Assembly: GCA_016191015.1 (NCBI GenBank)
Contig: JACPPM010000319.1
Coordinates: 1-44,548, forward strand
Source: Acidobacteriota bacterium
GTDB taxonomy: Bacteria; Acidobacteriota; CAIWXX01
Direction: 5' to 3'
Length of the DNA: 44,548 bases
The notes beneath the pieces were generated by a model. It searched no databases, had not been told where the DNA came from, and worked only from the letters and a program-made list of their open reading frames with translations. The position numbers were made by a program, and so were the translations under genes. Below are positions 34,856-42,894 of this stretch, piece by piece; within the stretch, counting starts at the first letter, position 1, and the number at the start of each line of letters is the position of its first letter.

Positions 34856-36052
34856 ATGAGCTTCACACAGACTTCCGACCTGAACGTCGAAAAGGCGGTT
34901 CGCGAACGATACTCGAACGCGGCCAAAGCAGCCGAGGCCAGCCTCTGCTGCCCGACAACCTATGACCCGCGGCTGATCGAGGTCATCCCGGCCGAGGTCC
35001 TCGAGCGCGACTACGGCTGTGGCAACCCAACACCCTATCTGCGCACCGGCGACACCGTGCTCGATCTCGGATCCGGTTCCGGAAAAGTGTGTTTCATCGC
35101 AAGCCAGATCGTCGGCCCCGATGGCCGCGTGATCGGCGTTGACGCCAACGACGATATGCTCGCACTCGCGCGGCGATCCTCTCCGATCGTCGGGGATCGG
35201 ATCGGCTTTGCGAATGTGGAGTTCCGGAAGGGCAGAATTCAAGACCTGTCGCTGGATCTCGAGATGCTCGACCGCCGCTTGTCGCGGCAGTCGGTCCGCT
35301 CCGCTGAAGACCTCACCCTCCTCGAGGCCGAGTGTGCCAATCTGCGCGAGATGGATCCACTCATCGCCACCAGCTCGGTCGACGTGGTGATCTCGAATTG
35401 CGTCCTGAATCTCGTGCGGCCTGACGAGAAGAGAAAGCTCTTCGGTGAGATCCACCGTGTTCTCCGCACGGGCGGCCGAGCCGTCATCTCCGATATCGTC
35501 AGCGATGAGGACGTGCCCGAGCATCTCCGGCGGGACCCGGAGCTCTGGAGCGGCTGTATATCGGGCGCCCTCCGCGAAGATCTCTTTCTCCGGGCCTTCG
35601 AGGAGGCGGATCTCTACGGGGTCACGCTCCTGGAACGGCAGGCTGATCCGTGGCGCACGGTGGAGGGAATCGAGTTCCGGAGTGTCACGGTCGTCGCCTA
35701 CAAGGGGAAGGAGGGTCCATGCATCGACCAGAGGCACGCCGTGCTCTACCGCGGGCCGTTCCGGGAGGTGATCGATGACGACGGACATTCTCTCCGGCGT
35801 GGTGTGCGCACCGCAGTCTGCGAGAAGACCTTTCGCCTCTACTCCCAGGAGCCATACCGGTCGCACCTCGAACTGATTCCTCCGCGCGTGCTCGTGCCCC
35901 TCCCTGAGGCGCCCCCATTCCCGTGCTCTCGGGGCGCCCTCATTCGCGACCCGCGTGAGACCAAGGGGCCGGACTACAGGATCACTACGGACGCTACGAC
36001 CGCGACCTGCGGGGGCGAGGGAGGTGGTGCTGAATCGAGGAGGTGCTGCTGA
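34856..36052 (+). CDS. arsM: Arsenosugar-type arsenite methyltransferase
   Basis: This 398-residue SAM-dependent enzyme methylates trivalent arsenic in the cytoplasm. The SAM-binding motif is VLDLGSGSGKVCF (68-80), followed by VIGVDANDDML. Candidate arsenic-binding Cys are Cys31/32 (SLCCPTTYDP), Cys55 (RDYGCGNP), Cys182 (VISNCVLNLV) and Cys234 (SGCISGALRED), matching the Cys positions of ArsM. A C-terminal extension of about 120 residues ends in RRCC and fits the longer ArsM form linked to arsenosugar synthesis. The start is coupled to DUF547. The stop overlaps the arsS start by one base. Confidence 0.93.
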   Translation: MSFTQTSDLNVEKAVRERYSNAAKAAEASLCCPTTYDPRLIEVIPAEVLERDYGCGNPTPYLRTGDTVLDLGSGSGKVCFIASQIVGPDGRVIGVDANDDMLALARRSSPIVGDRIGFANVEFRKGRIQDLSLDLEMLDRRLSRQSVRSAEDLTLLEAECANLREMDPLIATSSVDVVISNCVLNLVRPDEKRKLFGEIHRVLRTGGRAVISDIVSDEDVPEHLRRDPELWSGCISGALREDLFLRAFEEADLYGVTLLERQADPWRTVEGIEFRSVTVVAYKGKEGPCIDQRHAVLYRGPFREVIDDDGHSLRRGVRTAVCEKTFRLYSQEPYRSHLELIPPRVLVPLPEAPPFPCSRGALIRDPRETKGPDYRITTDATTATCGGEGGGAESRRCC

Positions 36053-37050
36053 TGGCCACGCTGCTGTTGGACCCGCGTGCCCAATCGCCCGAGCCGCTCC
36101 CTGATTTCGACGCGGTGGTTGCTCGGCATGGTCTCGGACCGCTCATCCGTCAGCCCGTCAGAACGCTCCAAGTCAACGTCGGGAAACTCTGCAATCAGGC
36201 CTGCCATCACTGTCATGTCGAAGCGGGTCCGGCACGCACAGAAACTATGTCGGCCGAGGTGGCGGATCGGGTCCTTGAGCTACTCGCCCGGAGCCCCGGC
36301 GTCGAGACGCTGGATCTCACAGGCGGAGCGCCCGAGCTGAATCCGAATTTCCGGAGATTGGTTGTCGAGGCGAGGCGCCTCGGGCGCCAGGTGATCGACC
36401 GATGCAACCTGACAATCCTGCTCGAGCCGGGAATGGAGCAGCTTTCTGAATTCATGGCGGCACAGCAGGTGAGAATCGTGGCCAGCCTCCCATGCTACCA
36501 GGCGAAGAACGTGGACAAACAGCGTGGGCGTGGCGTCTTTGATAAGAGCATTGACGCGATGCGTCGCCTCAACCGCCTCGGATATGGCACGCCGGGCTCC
36601 CCACTCGAGATCGACCTCGTCTACAATCCTGGTGGCGCATACCTGCCGCCGCCTCAGGACCAGTTGGAGGCACAGTACCGCGAAGAGCTCGGCCGGCTCT
36701 TCGGTCTCCGCTTCAACCGGCTCCTCACGATCACGAACATGCCCATCAAGCGGTTTGCCGACTTCCTCGACAGGGTCGGGCAGTCGCAGGCGTACATGTG
36801 CCTGCTCGCGAATCACTTCAATCCCGCGACCGTCGGCGGGCTCATGTGCCGATCCCTCCTGAACATCGGATGGGACGGCCGTATGTACGACTGCGACTTC
36901 AACCAGATGCTGGAGATCCCGACCCCTGCCCGTACGATCTGGGAGATTCACTCCCTCAGCGCACTCACCGGACGCCAGATCTCCACTGGCCGCCACTGCT
37001 TCGGGTGCACGGCTGGGGCTGGGTCGAGCTGTACGGGAGCTCTGCAATGA
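36052..37050 (+). CDS. arsS: Arsenosugar biosynthesis radical SAM protein
   Basis: This 332-residue radical SAM enzyme is thought to add the 5'-deoxyadenosyl group to methylated arsenic on the way to arsenosugars. The iron-sulfur Cys47, Cys51 and Cys54 are in LCNQACHHCHVEAGP; LDLTGGAPELNP is the second radical-SAM strand. The C-terminal domain has further Cys (AYMCLLANHF, GLMCRSLLNIG, MYDCDFNQML) and ends GCTAGAGSSCTGAL. Some family members have selenocysteine near that end; this one has Cys. GAGGAGG lies eight bases upstream of ATG 36052, which overlaps the arsM stop (TGATG). The stop overlaps the pit start (ATGA). Confidence 0.94.
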   Translation: MATLLLDPRAQSPEPLPDFDAVVARHGLGPLIRQPVRTLQVNVGKLCNQACHHCHVEAGPARTETMSAEVADRVLELLARSPGVETLDLTGGAPELNPNFRRLVVEARRLGRQVIDRCNLTILLEPGMEQLSEFMAAQQVRIVASLPCYQAKNVDKQRGRGVFDKSIDAMRRLNRLGYGTPGSPLEIDLVYNPGGAYLPPPQDQLEAQYREELGRLFGLRFNRLLTITNMPIKRFADFLDRVGQSQAYMCLLANHFNPATVGGLMCRSLLNIGWDGRMYDCDFNQMLEIPTPARTIWEIHSLSALTGRQISTGRHCFGCTAGAGSSCTGALQ

Positions 37051-38189
37051 GCCTGATTCTGATTCTCGCCGCCGGCGCTCTCATCGCGGGAGTCAATGGC
37101 GCGAACGATGTGTCCAAAGGGATCGCCACTCTCGCCGGGAGTGGTGTCACCGGCTATCGCCGTGCCATCCTTTGGGGCACGGCCTGGACGGCGGTGGGGG
37201 GAATCGGAGCATCGGTCTTTGCCGGTGCCATGATCACGACCTTCGGTAACGGGCTTTTGAATCCGGGCGAGGCCCCGTCCATGGCCGCGGCGGCATCGAT
37301 GATCCTGGGCGCCGCAGCCTGGGTGCTCATCGCTACGAGAACCGGCTGGCCCGTCTCGACGACGCACGCGATCGTGGGAGCACTGGCCGGGGTCGGTGCG
37401 GTCGCCTACGGAGCGGAGGGGGTGCGGTGGAGCGTCCTTGGAAGCAGGATTTTCCTCCCGCTGCTCCTGAGCCCTCTGGTGGCGCTCGGGACCACGGTCT
37501 TGCTGGTCCAGGCTGTACGCCGGTTCGCGGGACCAGCCGCTGCGACGGCGGACTGTCTCTGCGCTGAGGTGGAACCGTGTCTCGCGGCGGTCCGAGGCGA
37601 TTCGCCTGCGGCACAGTCGATCGCGATCGTGCCCGGGCCGGGGATGGTCAGCCTGACGTTAGGCGACCTGCAGTCGTGCACATCCGAGCACCCGGCGGCT
37701 GTCCGATTGAGCGTCGATCACCTGCACTGGCTGACGAGCGGCGCGACGTGTTTTGCCCGCGGCATGAATGACGCACCGAAGATGGCAGCCATGATTCTCG
37801 CGGTGTCCGCATTGAGCACGGGAGCGCAGCTCGGTCGCGCACCAATCTTCGCGGTAATCACCCTCGGCATGGTCGCCGGCAGCATTGTCGCAGGGCTGCG
37901 TGTCACGAGGGTCCTGGCGGAACGTATCACGGAGATCGACCATCGCGGAGGATTCCTCGCGAACCTCGTGACCTCCGTCCTCGTCACGGCCGGCGCCGTC
38001 GGCGGCCTCCCGATGTCGACGACTCATGTGGCAGCGGGAGCCATCATCGGCGCGGGAGCTGGAAAGGGAATGGGTGCTCTAAACGGGAAGACGATCCGTG
38101 ACATGCTTCTTGCCTGGATCGTGACCGTACCGGGCGCAGCGGCCCTGGGGCTTCTCGCCTATCTGGCTTTCGGCGTTACGATCCGGTGA
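37047..38189 (+). CDS. pit: PiT-family inorganic phosphate permease
   Basis: This 380-residue inner-membrane transporter has the two duplicated PiT signatures: GVNGANDVSKGIATLAGSGV near the N-terminus and RGMNDAPKMAAMILAVSAL in the second half. Each is paired with a TGWPVSTTHAIVGA- or GLPMSTTHVAAGA-type motif. About ten membrane helices flank a soluble central loop that carries Cys residues (TADCLCAEVEPCL). It takes up phosphate with cations. In an arsenic operon it may favour phosphate over arsenate or move an arsenic species; this is inference. The start overlaps arsS by four bases; it is the last gene of the operon. Confidence 0.93.
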   Translation: MSLILILAAGALIAGVNGANDVSKGIATLAGSGVTGYRRAILWGTAWTAVGGIGASVFAGAMITTFGNGLLNPGEAPSMAAAASMILGAAAWVLIATRTGWPVSTTHAIVGALAGVGAVAYGAEGVRWSVLGSRIFLPLLLSPLVALGTTVLLVQAVRRFAGPAAATADCLCAEVEPCLAAVRGDSPAAQSIAIVPGPGMVSLTLGDLQSCTSEHPAAVRLSVDHLHWLTSGATCFARGMNDAPKMAAMILAVSALSTGAQLGRAPIFAVITLGMVAGSIVAGLRVTRVLAERITEIDHRGGFLANLVTSVLVTAGAVGGLPMSTTHVAAGAIIGAGAGKGMGALNGKTIRDMLLAWIVTVPGAAALGLLAYLAFGVTIR

Positions 38190-38260
38190 CGCACGGGCAC
38201 GCGTAGCCATCGAGCGGCAGCCATCCCGCTGGCGATTCGCCCTCAAGAGCTCGGTCACGA

Positions 38261-38914
38261 TCACTCGCTTGTCACACCCTTGACTCCAGTCCGGAGCTCC
38301 TCGGGATGCGCGTCACTCGGGAGCACCTCGTAGTAGCCGAGAGGGTTGTAGATGGTGCGAGGACCGGGCCGCTGTCCGATGTTGAGAGTTCCCGCGATGA
38401 CGCTGCCGCGGGCGCTGATGCGGACGAAGGCTGGAGGCACAGATTTGGTGTGCCCGGCATCATAGATGTCGAAACGAGGGGGCGGGCTCCCGCCTCCCGC
38501 GGTACTGACCGCGCCATCCGTCTGGAAAGTCAACACCAGATCCGGCCCCCCAAGGATCCCTTCACCGAGGTGCCACCCCATCCCCACGCGGTTGCCCCCG
38601 CCCTTGGGTAGTGTAAAGGACTGCACCATGAGACTCCCGCCGGCCGGAGTGCCTTCCTGAAGTGTGACCGTCAGGGAGCCCGGTTCCTTGTGGAAGGTCA
38701 TCGACACAGGCGCTCGGGTGCTCGCGGCCCTCAGGCGAGCCTTTTGAGCCATGATGGCCAGTGTGTGTGCAGTCCCCTTGATCTTCCAGCCCCAGTAGTA
38801 GGTCTTGATCGCAGGAGTGGCGATCAGGGCCATCAGACCGATTACGGCCAAGGCAACGAGCAACTCGGTCATGGAGAACCCGTCGGTTCTCTTGCGTGTG
38901 GGTTTACGAATCAT
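38261..38914 (-). CDS. Type IV pilin-like/GspH-FimT protein
   Basis: This 217-residue protein has a prepilin N-terminus: basic leader KPTRKRTDG, cleavage G|FSMTELLVALAVIGLMALIA with the conserved Glu5. It is followed by a GspH/FimT-like globular part (AQKARLRAASTRAPVSMTFH). Such pseudopilins form tips of type II secretion or type IV pilus fibres. AGAGGAGG sits just before ATG 38914. No other pilus or secretion gene is in the window, so it is an orphan. It may share a promoter with nothing else here. Confidence 0.85.
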   Translation of the reverse strand: MIRKPTRKRTDGFSMTELLVALAVIGLMALIATPAIKTYYWGWKIKGTAHTLAIMAQKARLRAASTRAPVSMTFHKEPGSLTVTLQEGTPAGGSLMVQSFTLPKGGGNRVGMGWHLGEGILGGPDLVLTFQTDGAVSTAGGGSPPPRFDIYDAGHTKSVPPAFVRISARGSVIAGTLNIGQRPGPRTIYNPLGYYEVLPSDAHPEELRTGVKGVTSE

Positions 38915-39129
38915 CTCGCCTCCTCTTGTCGATGACGAGCCGATCTCGATAACATGAGTATAGCGCATGCCACGACCGCATCTGTTTCTCCCGCGCCGTT
39001 GCAGGTGAAGCGCAATCGTGGCGTTGAAAAGCCGGGATCGACGCCCGCGTCCGCGTGGCATCTGGGATCGGGCGCAGGCGAAGCGGGCCGAGCCGATTCC
39101 ATCGATATCGTTGTCGGTGCGTGCTGGAA

Positions 39130-41724
39130 TCACGAGGTCTCCGTCTCAGCGGGCGCGTCATGAGCAGTCGCGCGCGGTGAGAATTCCGGATAAAGCTTTC
39201 CCATACAATCAGGACAGATGCCGTGGCTGAACTCAGCGTGAGAATGCTCGTGGATGTAGTTCTCGATCTGGGTCCAGTACCCCTTGTCGTCGCGGATCTT
39301 CTTGCACGAAGCGCAGATTGGGAGGAGACCGCTCAGGACCTGGACCTTGGCCATGGCGTGGTCCACTCTGATCACCAACTCCCTCTCCCGGGCCTCCGCC
39401 TGCCGGACGCGGAGGAGATGAACACCAACCGCGCCGAGGGCGATCGTGAGCGCGCAGAGTGCGTAGAACGGATAGGTCTGGTAGAAGCGCGGCTTCAGGT
39501 AGAACGTGAGGGATGCACCCGCTCCATTCCAAATACCGTCATCATTGGAAGCGGTCACCTCAAACGTGTAGTTGCCGGGCGCGAGGTTGGTGTAGTAGGC
39601 CACACGTCTGACGCCCGCATCCACCCAATCCCTGTCGAACCCGACGAGTCGGTACCTGAATCGGACACGGCCGGGCACGAGCATGCTGAGTGCCGTGTAG
39701 TGGAATTCGAAGCCCGTCCTTCCGTCGCTGAGGACGGGGTTCTGTGAGACACTCACCGGTTTCTGATCGACGATGACCTGCTCGATATGCACCGGCGGCA
39801 CTATCTGGTTGCGCTGGATGCGACCCGGATCGATCGCCAAAAGCGCTCCAGCCGTGGCGAACCAAAGCCGTCCATCCTGCGTGCGGCAGGAGCCCGGGCT
39901 TCCTGCGTTGCACTCGCTCCGCACCATCCCGTCGGCCCTGTCGTACGCGATGCACGCGATCGACCGGGTCTTCTTGTCGGCGAAGTCATCGAGCGCCTTC
40001 CTGGACACCGTGTAAATCCCGCGGTTGCATCCGACCCAGAGGTTGCCAGCGCTATCCTCCTCGAACTGGAACGCCGATCGGTCGTGCAGCCCGGCGCTGA
40101 CTGTGTAAGAGGTGAACACACCCTGCCGCAGCCGGCTGATCCCGCCCCCATGGCTCCCTATCCACAGGGTGCCCTCACGGTCCTCCCAGACCTTCAGAAT
40201 GCTGTTGCTGCACAACCCATCCGCCGTCGTGTACGTGTGGAACTGACCGTCCCTGAATCGTGTAAGGCCCCCCAGCGAGCCAAGCCACAGGCTCCCATCG
40301 CGCCCCATGCAGAGCGACAGAATGCTCATCGTCGGCAGTCCATCTCGGGTCGTATATGTCCTGAACTGTCCTTTCTCAAACCGATGCAGTCCCTCGTACG
40401 TCGCAATCCACAGGCACCCGGAGGAATCCTCACAGATCGAGAGCACCCAGTCACTCGCCGGGCCGCCGCCGGTTGAGTGGTGCGTGATCTTGCCGTCCTT
40501 GAGCCGGTCAAGCCCCTTGCCCGCAGTCCCGACCCAGAGTGCCCCGGTCCGGTCCTCGTGGAGCGCATTGATCGTGTCGGAGGAAAGGCCATCTTTGGTA
40601 GTCACGCGGGTGAATCGCCCGTCTTTGAGCCTGTTGACGCCGCCACCCTGAGTGCCGATCCAGAGGCTGCCATCCCGGCTTTCGCAGACGGCGTAGACCA
40701 TGCCGTGCGAAAGTCCCTCAGCCGGAGAGAACGCCGTGAACTTCCCATCGCGAAAGCGATTCAAGCCACCAGCTTTCGCGCCGAACCAGAGACCCCCCTC
40801 ACGATCTTCACAGATACTCGTGACGACATTATCCGCAGTGTCACCCCTGACGGCGAACGCGTCGATCATTCCATTCCGGAATCGGCATAGTCCCCCGCCG
40901 TAAGTCGCAATCCAGAGGTTGCCGTCTCGATCCTCACTGATATCGGTGACGGCATCGCCGCCGAGGCCGTCCGCTGTTGAGTAGGTCTTGAAGGTTCCGT
41001 CCTTGTACTCCACCAGCCCCTGGCCCATGGTGCCGATCCACAGAACCCCGGCACGGTCCTCACAGAGCGAGAAAATATCATTCGAAGGAAGACCGTCCTC
41101 TTTGCCAAACACGAGCAATTGATTGTCGGAGAGACGGCAGAGCCCACCACCTCGGATCCCCACCCAGAGCTGTCCCAGGTGATCCTCGATGATCGTGCGG
41201 ACAAGTCCATCGGGAAACCCGTGCGCGGCAGCGTAAGTCCAGAACTTCCCGTCCCGAAACCGCGTCAGACCACCCGCTTGAGTTCCCATCCAGAGCGTCC
41301 CCTCACTGTCTTCGAACAGCGATCTCACGCTTTCGCTCGGCAGTCCGTCACGAATGCCGTAGGTCCGGAACTCACCGTTGCTATACCGCGTCAGCCCACC
41401 TTGAGTCCCGATCCAGAGATTCCTGCTCCGATCTTCCAGGAAGGCATAGACGAAATCGTCCTCTATACCGGGGGTCCTCGCCGCATCGAATTCGACGAAC
41501 CGGACGCCGTCGAATCGGACTATCCCCTCCTCCGTCCCGACCCACAGGTATCCGTCCTGGGTCTGGAGTAGAGCCTGGACAGTATTCGCCGGTAGTCCCT
41601 GGTCTGTGGTCCAGACGTCATGGATGTACTGAGTCATCTGCTTTGCAGGATCCAGCGGAAGGAGTGGGCGCGATCCGACAAGAGCCGCTGCCAAAGCCAG
41701 ACACACACACCTTGTTCGCTTCAT
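39130..41724 (-). CDS. Two-component-type propeller sensor ending in a zinc-ribbon-like tail instead of a kinase
   Basis: This 864-residue protein has a signal peptide and then about 14 Reg_prop repeats (unit like DGxLWIGTxxGGLxRFRDGKF) forming periplasmic propellers. A Y_Y_Y domain (FRYRLVGFDRDWVDAG, then YTNLAPGNYTFEV) and one membrane helix (YPFYALCALTIALGAVGVHL) follow. Normally a histidine kinase or GGDEF domain comes next. Here a short coiled coil leads to ICASCKKIRDDKGYWTQIE and GICPDCMGKLYPEF, with Cys804/807 and Cys837/840 likely to bind a metal. This tail is known, from memory, at the end of PAS and receiver proteins. ATG 41724 is used; GTG 41727 is adjacent. Confidence 0.9.
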   Translation of the reverse strand: MKRTRCVCLALAAALVGSRPLLPLDPAKQMTQYIHDVWTTDQGLPANTVQALLQTQDGYLWVGTEEGIVRFDGVRFVEFDAARTPGIEDDFVYAFLEDRSRNLWIGTQGGLTRYSNGEFRTYGIRDGLPSESVRSLFEDSEGTLWMGTQAGGLTRFRDGKFWTYAAAHGFPDGLVRTIIEDHLGQLWVGIRGGGLCRLSDNQLLVFGKEDGLPSNDIFSLCEDRAGVLWIGTMGQGLVEYKDGTFKTYSTADGLGGDAVTDISEDRDGNLWIATYGGGLCRFRNGMIDAFAVRGDTADNVVTSICEDREGGLWFGAKAGGLNRFRDGKFTAFSPAEGLSHGMVYAVCESRDGSLWIGTQGGGVNRLKDGRFTRVTTKDGLSSDTINALHEDRTGALWVGTAGKGLDRLKDGKITHHSTGGGPASDWVLSICEDSSGCLWIATYEGLHRFEKGQFRTYTTRDGLPTMSILSLCMGRDGSLWLGSLGGLTRFRDGQFHTYTTADGLCSNSILKVWEDREGTLWIGSHGGGISRLRQGVFTSYTVSAGLHDRSAFQFEEDSAGNLWVGCNRGIYTVSRKALDDFADKKTRSIACIAYDRADGMVRSECNAGSPGSCRTQDGRLWFATAGALLAIDPGRIQRNQIVPPVHIEQVIVDQKPVSVSQNPVLSDGRTGFEFHYTALSMLVPGRVRFRYRLVGFDRDWVDAGVRRVAYYTNLAPGNYTFEVTASNDDGIWNGAGASLTFYLKPRFYQTYPFYALCALTIALGAVGVHLLRVRQAEARERELVIRVDHAMAKVQVLSGLLPICASCKKIRDDKGYWTQIENYIHEHSHAEFSHGICPDCMGKLYPEFSPRATAHDAPAETETS

Positions 41725-41913
41725 CACGGAAGCAGGATCGGAACGTCGAGATGCATACGAGATCTCCTTCTGAGAGATCCCTCCGTTTGCGGATCGAGGT
41801 TTGCGATCCCCTACCCGCGCATCCGTAGCGTCACATCAATACAAATAGCATATCCGAGGGCTCCCACTCGCGCAAGGTGGCCCGGCATCATCCAAGACTC
41901 CGGCAAAGTCCCG

Positions 41914-42055
41914 GAAACCGCAGAATGCACAGATTGACTCGCAGATGTCGCCGATTGCTTCGCGCCGACCCGACAGTGAGGAGCAAGTTGCTCGTCGGTT
42001 GAATGCTGGCAGAATCTGCGTAATCTGCGCGGAAATCTGCGCCATCTGCGGTTTC
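41914..42055. mobile_element. MITE-like inverted repeat element
   Basis: The left end reads GAAACCGCAGAATGCACAGA; the reverse complement of the right end reads GAAACCGCAGATGGCGCAGA. Inside, AATCTGCG-type units repeat (AATCTGCGTAATCTGCGCGG and AAATCTGCGCC). The whole 142 bases can fold on itself. The direct repeat CCCGGCATCATC occurs outside both ends (41881-41892 and 42102-42113), though not adjacent to them. No gene lies in 41728-42261 apart from this element. Confidence 0.6.
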
Positions 42056-42261
42056 GCACGGAACGGCCTCGCCCGAGTCGGCGCCTCGACCTTGCCGCAG
42101 CCCCGGCATCATCAGGTCGGGAAATCGGTGAGTTTGCCTGTAACAGATGGAAAGTTTCGGCCACCTGTATGTGATCGGCACATGGATGATCCGTGGGGGG
42201 CTTAGGCCGGCCGGAAGCCTAACGCGGCGATGGGCTCAGCGATTATCAAAGAGGAGGTACG

Positions 42262-42723
42262 ATGAACCGAAGGTATTGGCGATTACTCAAAGGGGTCTTG
42301 TTTGCTGCGGTGATCATGTGGCTTCCTGGCGCATCAGAGGCCGCGGATGGGCAGGCTATGATCAGAGCCGCAAGCACGGAGGCGGATGAGCTGGCGCAGC
42401 TCCCAGATGTGAGCGGCCTCCCGGAGCTCCGGCGTGTCGACGAGGACCAGATAGAATCCAGTGAAGCGCCGGCCGGCTACGCCAAGCTTTACTGGAAGGT
42501 GAGCAGCTTCTGGTGCGCCACCGGCGGCCGGGTATACATCTACGTAGACGGCAAGCTCAAGGGCTACGCAACCAAATCGGGCACCTACTATGTGGGCCTG
42601 GTCTCAAACGCCCACACGCACAAGCTATACGCAAGGGACAGCGACAGCAGCTCGAAGTGGGGTCCGGCCACCTATTACATCTACAGCTACTGGACCAAGT
42701 TCACCTGGATTACAAAGTGCTGA
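42262..42723 (+). CDS. Small secreted protein of unknown function, 153 residues
   Basis: GAGGAGG stands a few bases before ATG 42262. A signal peptide (LLKGVLFAAVIMWLPGASEA) precedes a low-complexity linker with SGLPELRRVDEDQ and then a compact Tyr/Trp-rich domain of about 80 residues (AKLYWKVSSFWCATGG, VYIYVDGKLKGYATKSGTYY). This domain resembles a small beta-sandwich such as PEGA-like or carbohydrate-binding modules. Two Cys (WCATGG and the terminal TKC) may pair. No family is recognised. It is convergent with the secreted TIM-barrel gene, with strong hairpins between. Confidence 0.75.
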   Translation: MNRRYWRLLKGVLFAAVIMWLPGASEAADGQAMIRAASTEADELAQLPDVSGLPELRRVDEDQIESSEAPAGYAKLYWKVSSFWCATGGRVYIYVDGKLKGYATKSGTYYVGLVSNAHTHKLYARDSDSSSKWGPATYYIYSYWTKFTWITKC

Positions 42724-42751
42724 TCTGAGCTGTAGATCCTCTCATTGTCCA

Positions 42752-42778
42752 CCTCAGCGGGACCCGGTCGCGCTGAGG
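42752..42778 (+). terminator. Hairpin after the small secreted protein gene
   Basis: An 8-bp stem CCTCAGCG / CGCTGAGG with an 11-base loop begins 28 bases after the stop. No T-run follows on the plus strand, so termination would be weak or factor-assisted. Confidence 0.35.
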
Positions 42779-42842
42779 GGGGGTGTTGGGATGTCCCGCT
42801 CGCAAGTGTGGCGGGAACATCGAGCGCCGAGCTTGGAGGAAG

Positions 42843-42872
42843 TCTCGCGCACGGCAGTCGCCGTGCGCGAGA
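42843..42872. terminator. Perfect 13-bp hairpin between convergent genes
   Basis: TCTCGCGCACGGC-AGTC-GCCGTGCGCGAGA is a perfect stem with a four-base loop, 22 bases from the stop of the minus-strand secreted gene. It is symmetrical and could block transcription from both sides. There is no long T-run on either strand. Confidence 0.5.
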
Positions 42873-42894
42873 ATCCAGGCTGGCTGCAGGGCTC

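Noticed and set aside
36052-37050. ArsS as a possible second selenoprotein
   Set aside because: The C-terminal GCTAGAGSSC position is encoded as Cys, and the reading frame has no internal TGA.
41990-42055. AATCTGCG repeats as a CRISPR array
   Set aside because: Units are 8-10 bases, irregular, without unique 25-40 base spacers or cas genes; an inverted repeat element explains them better.
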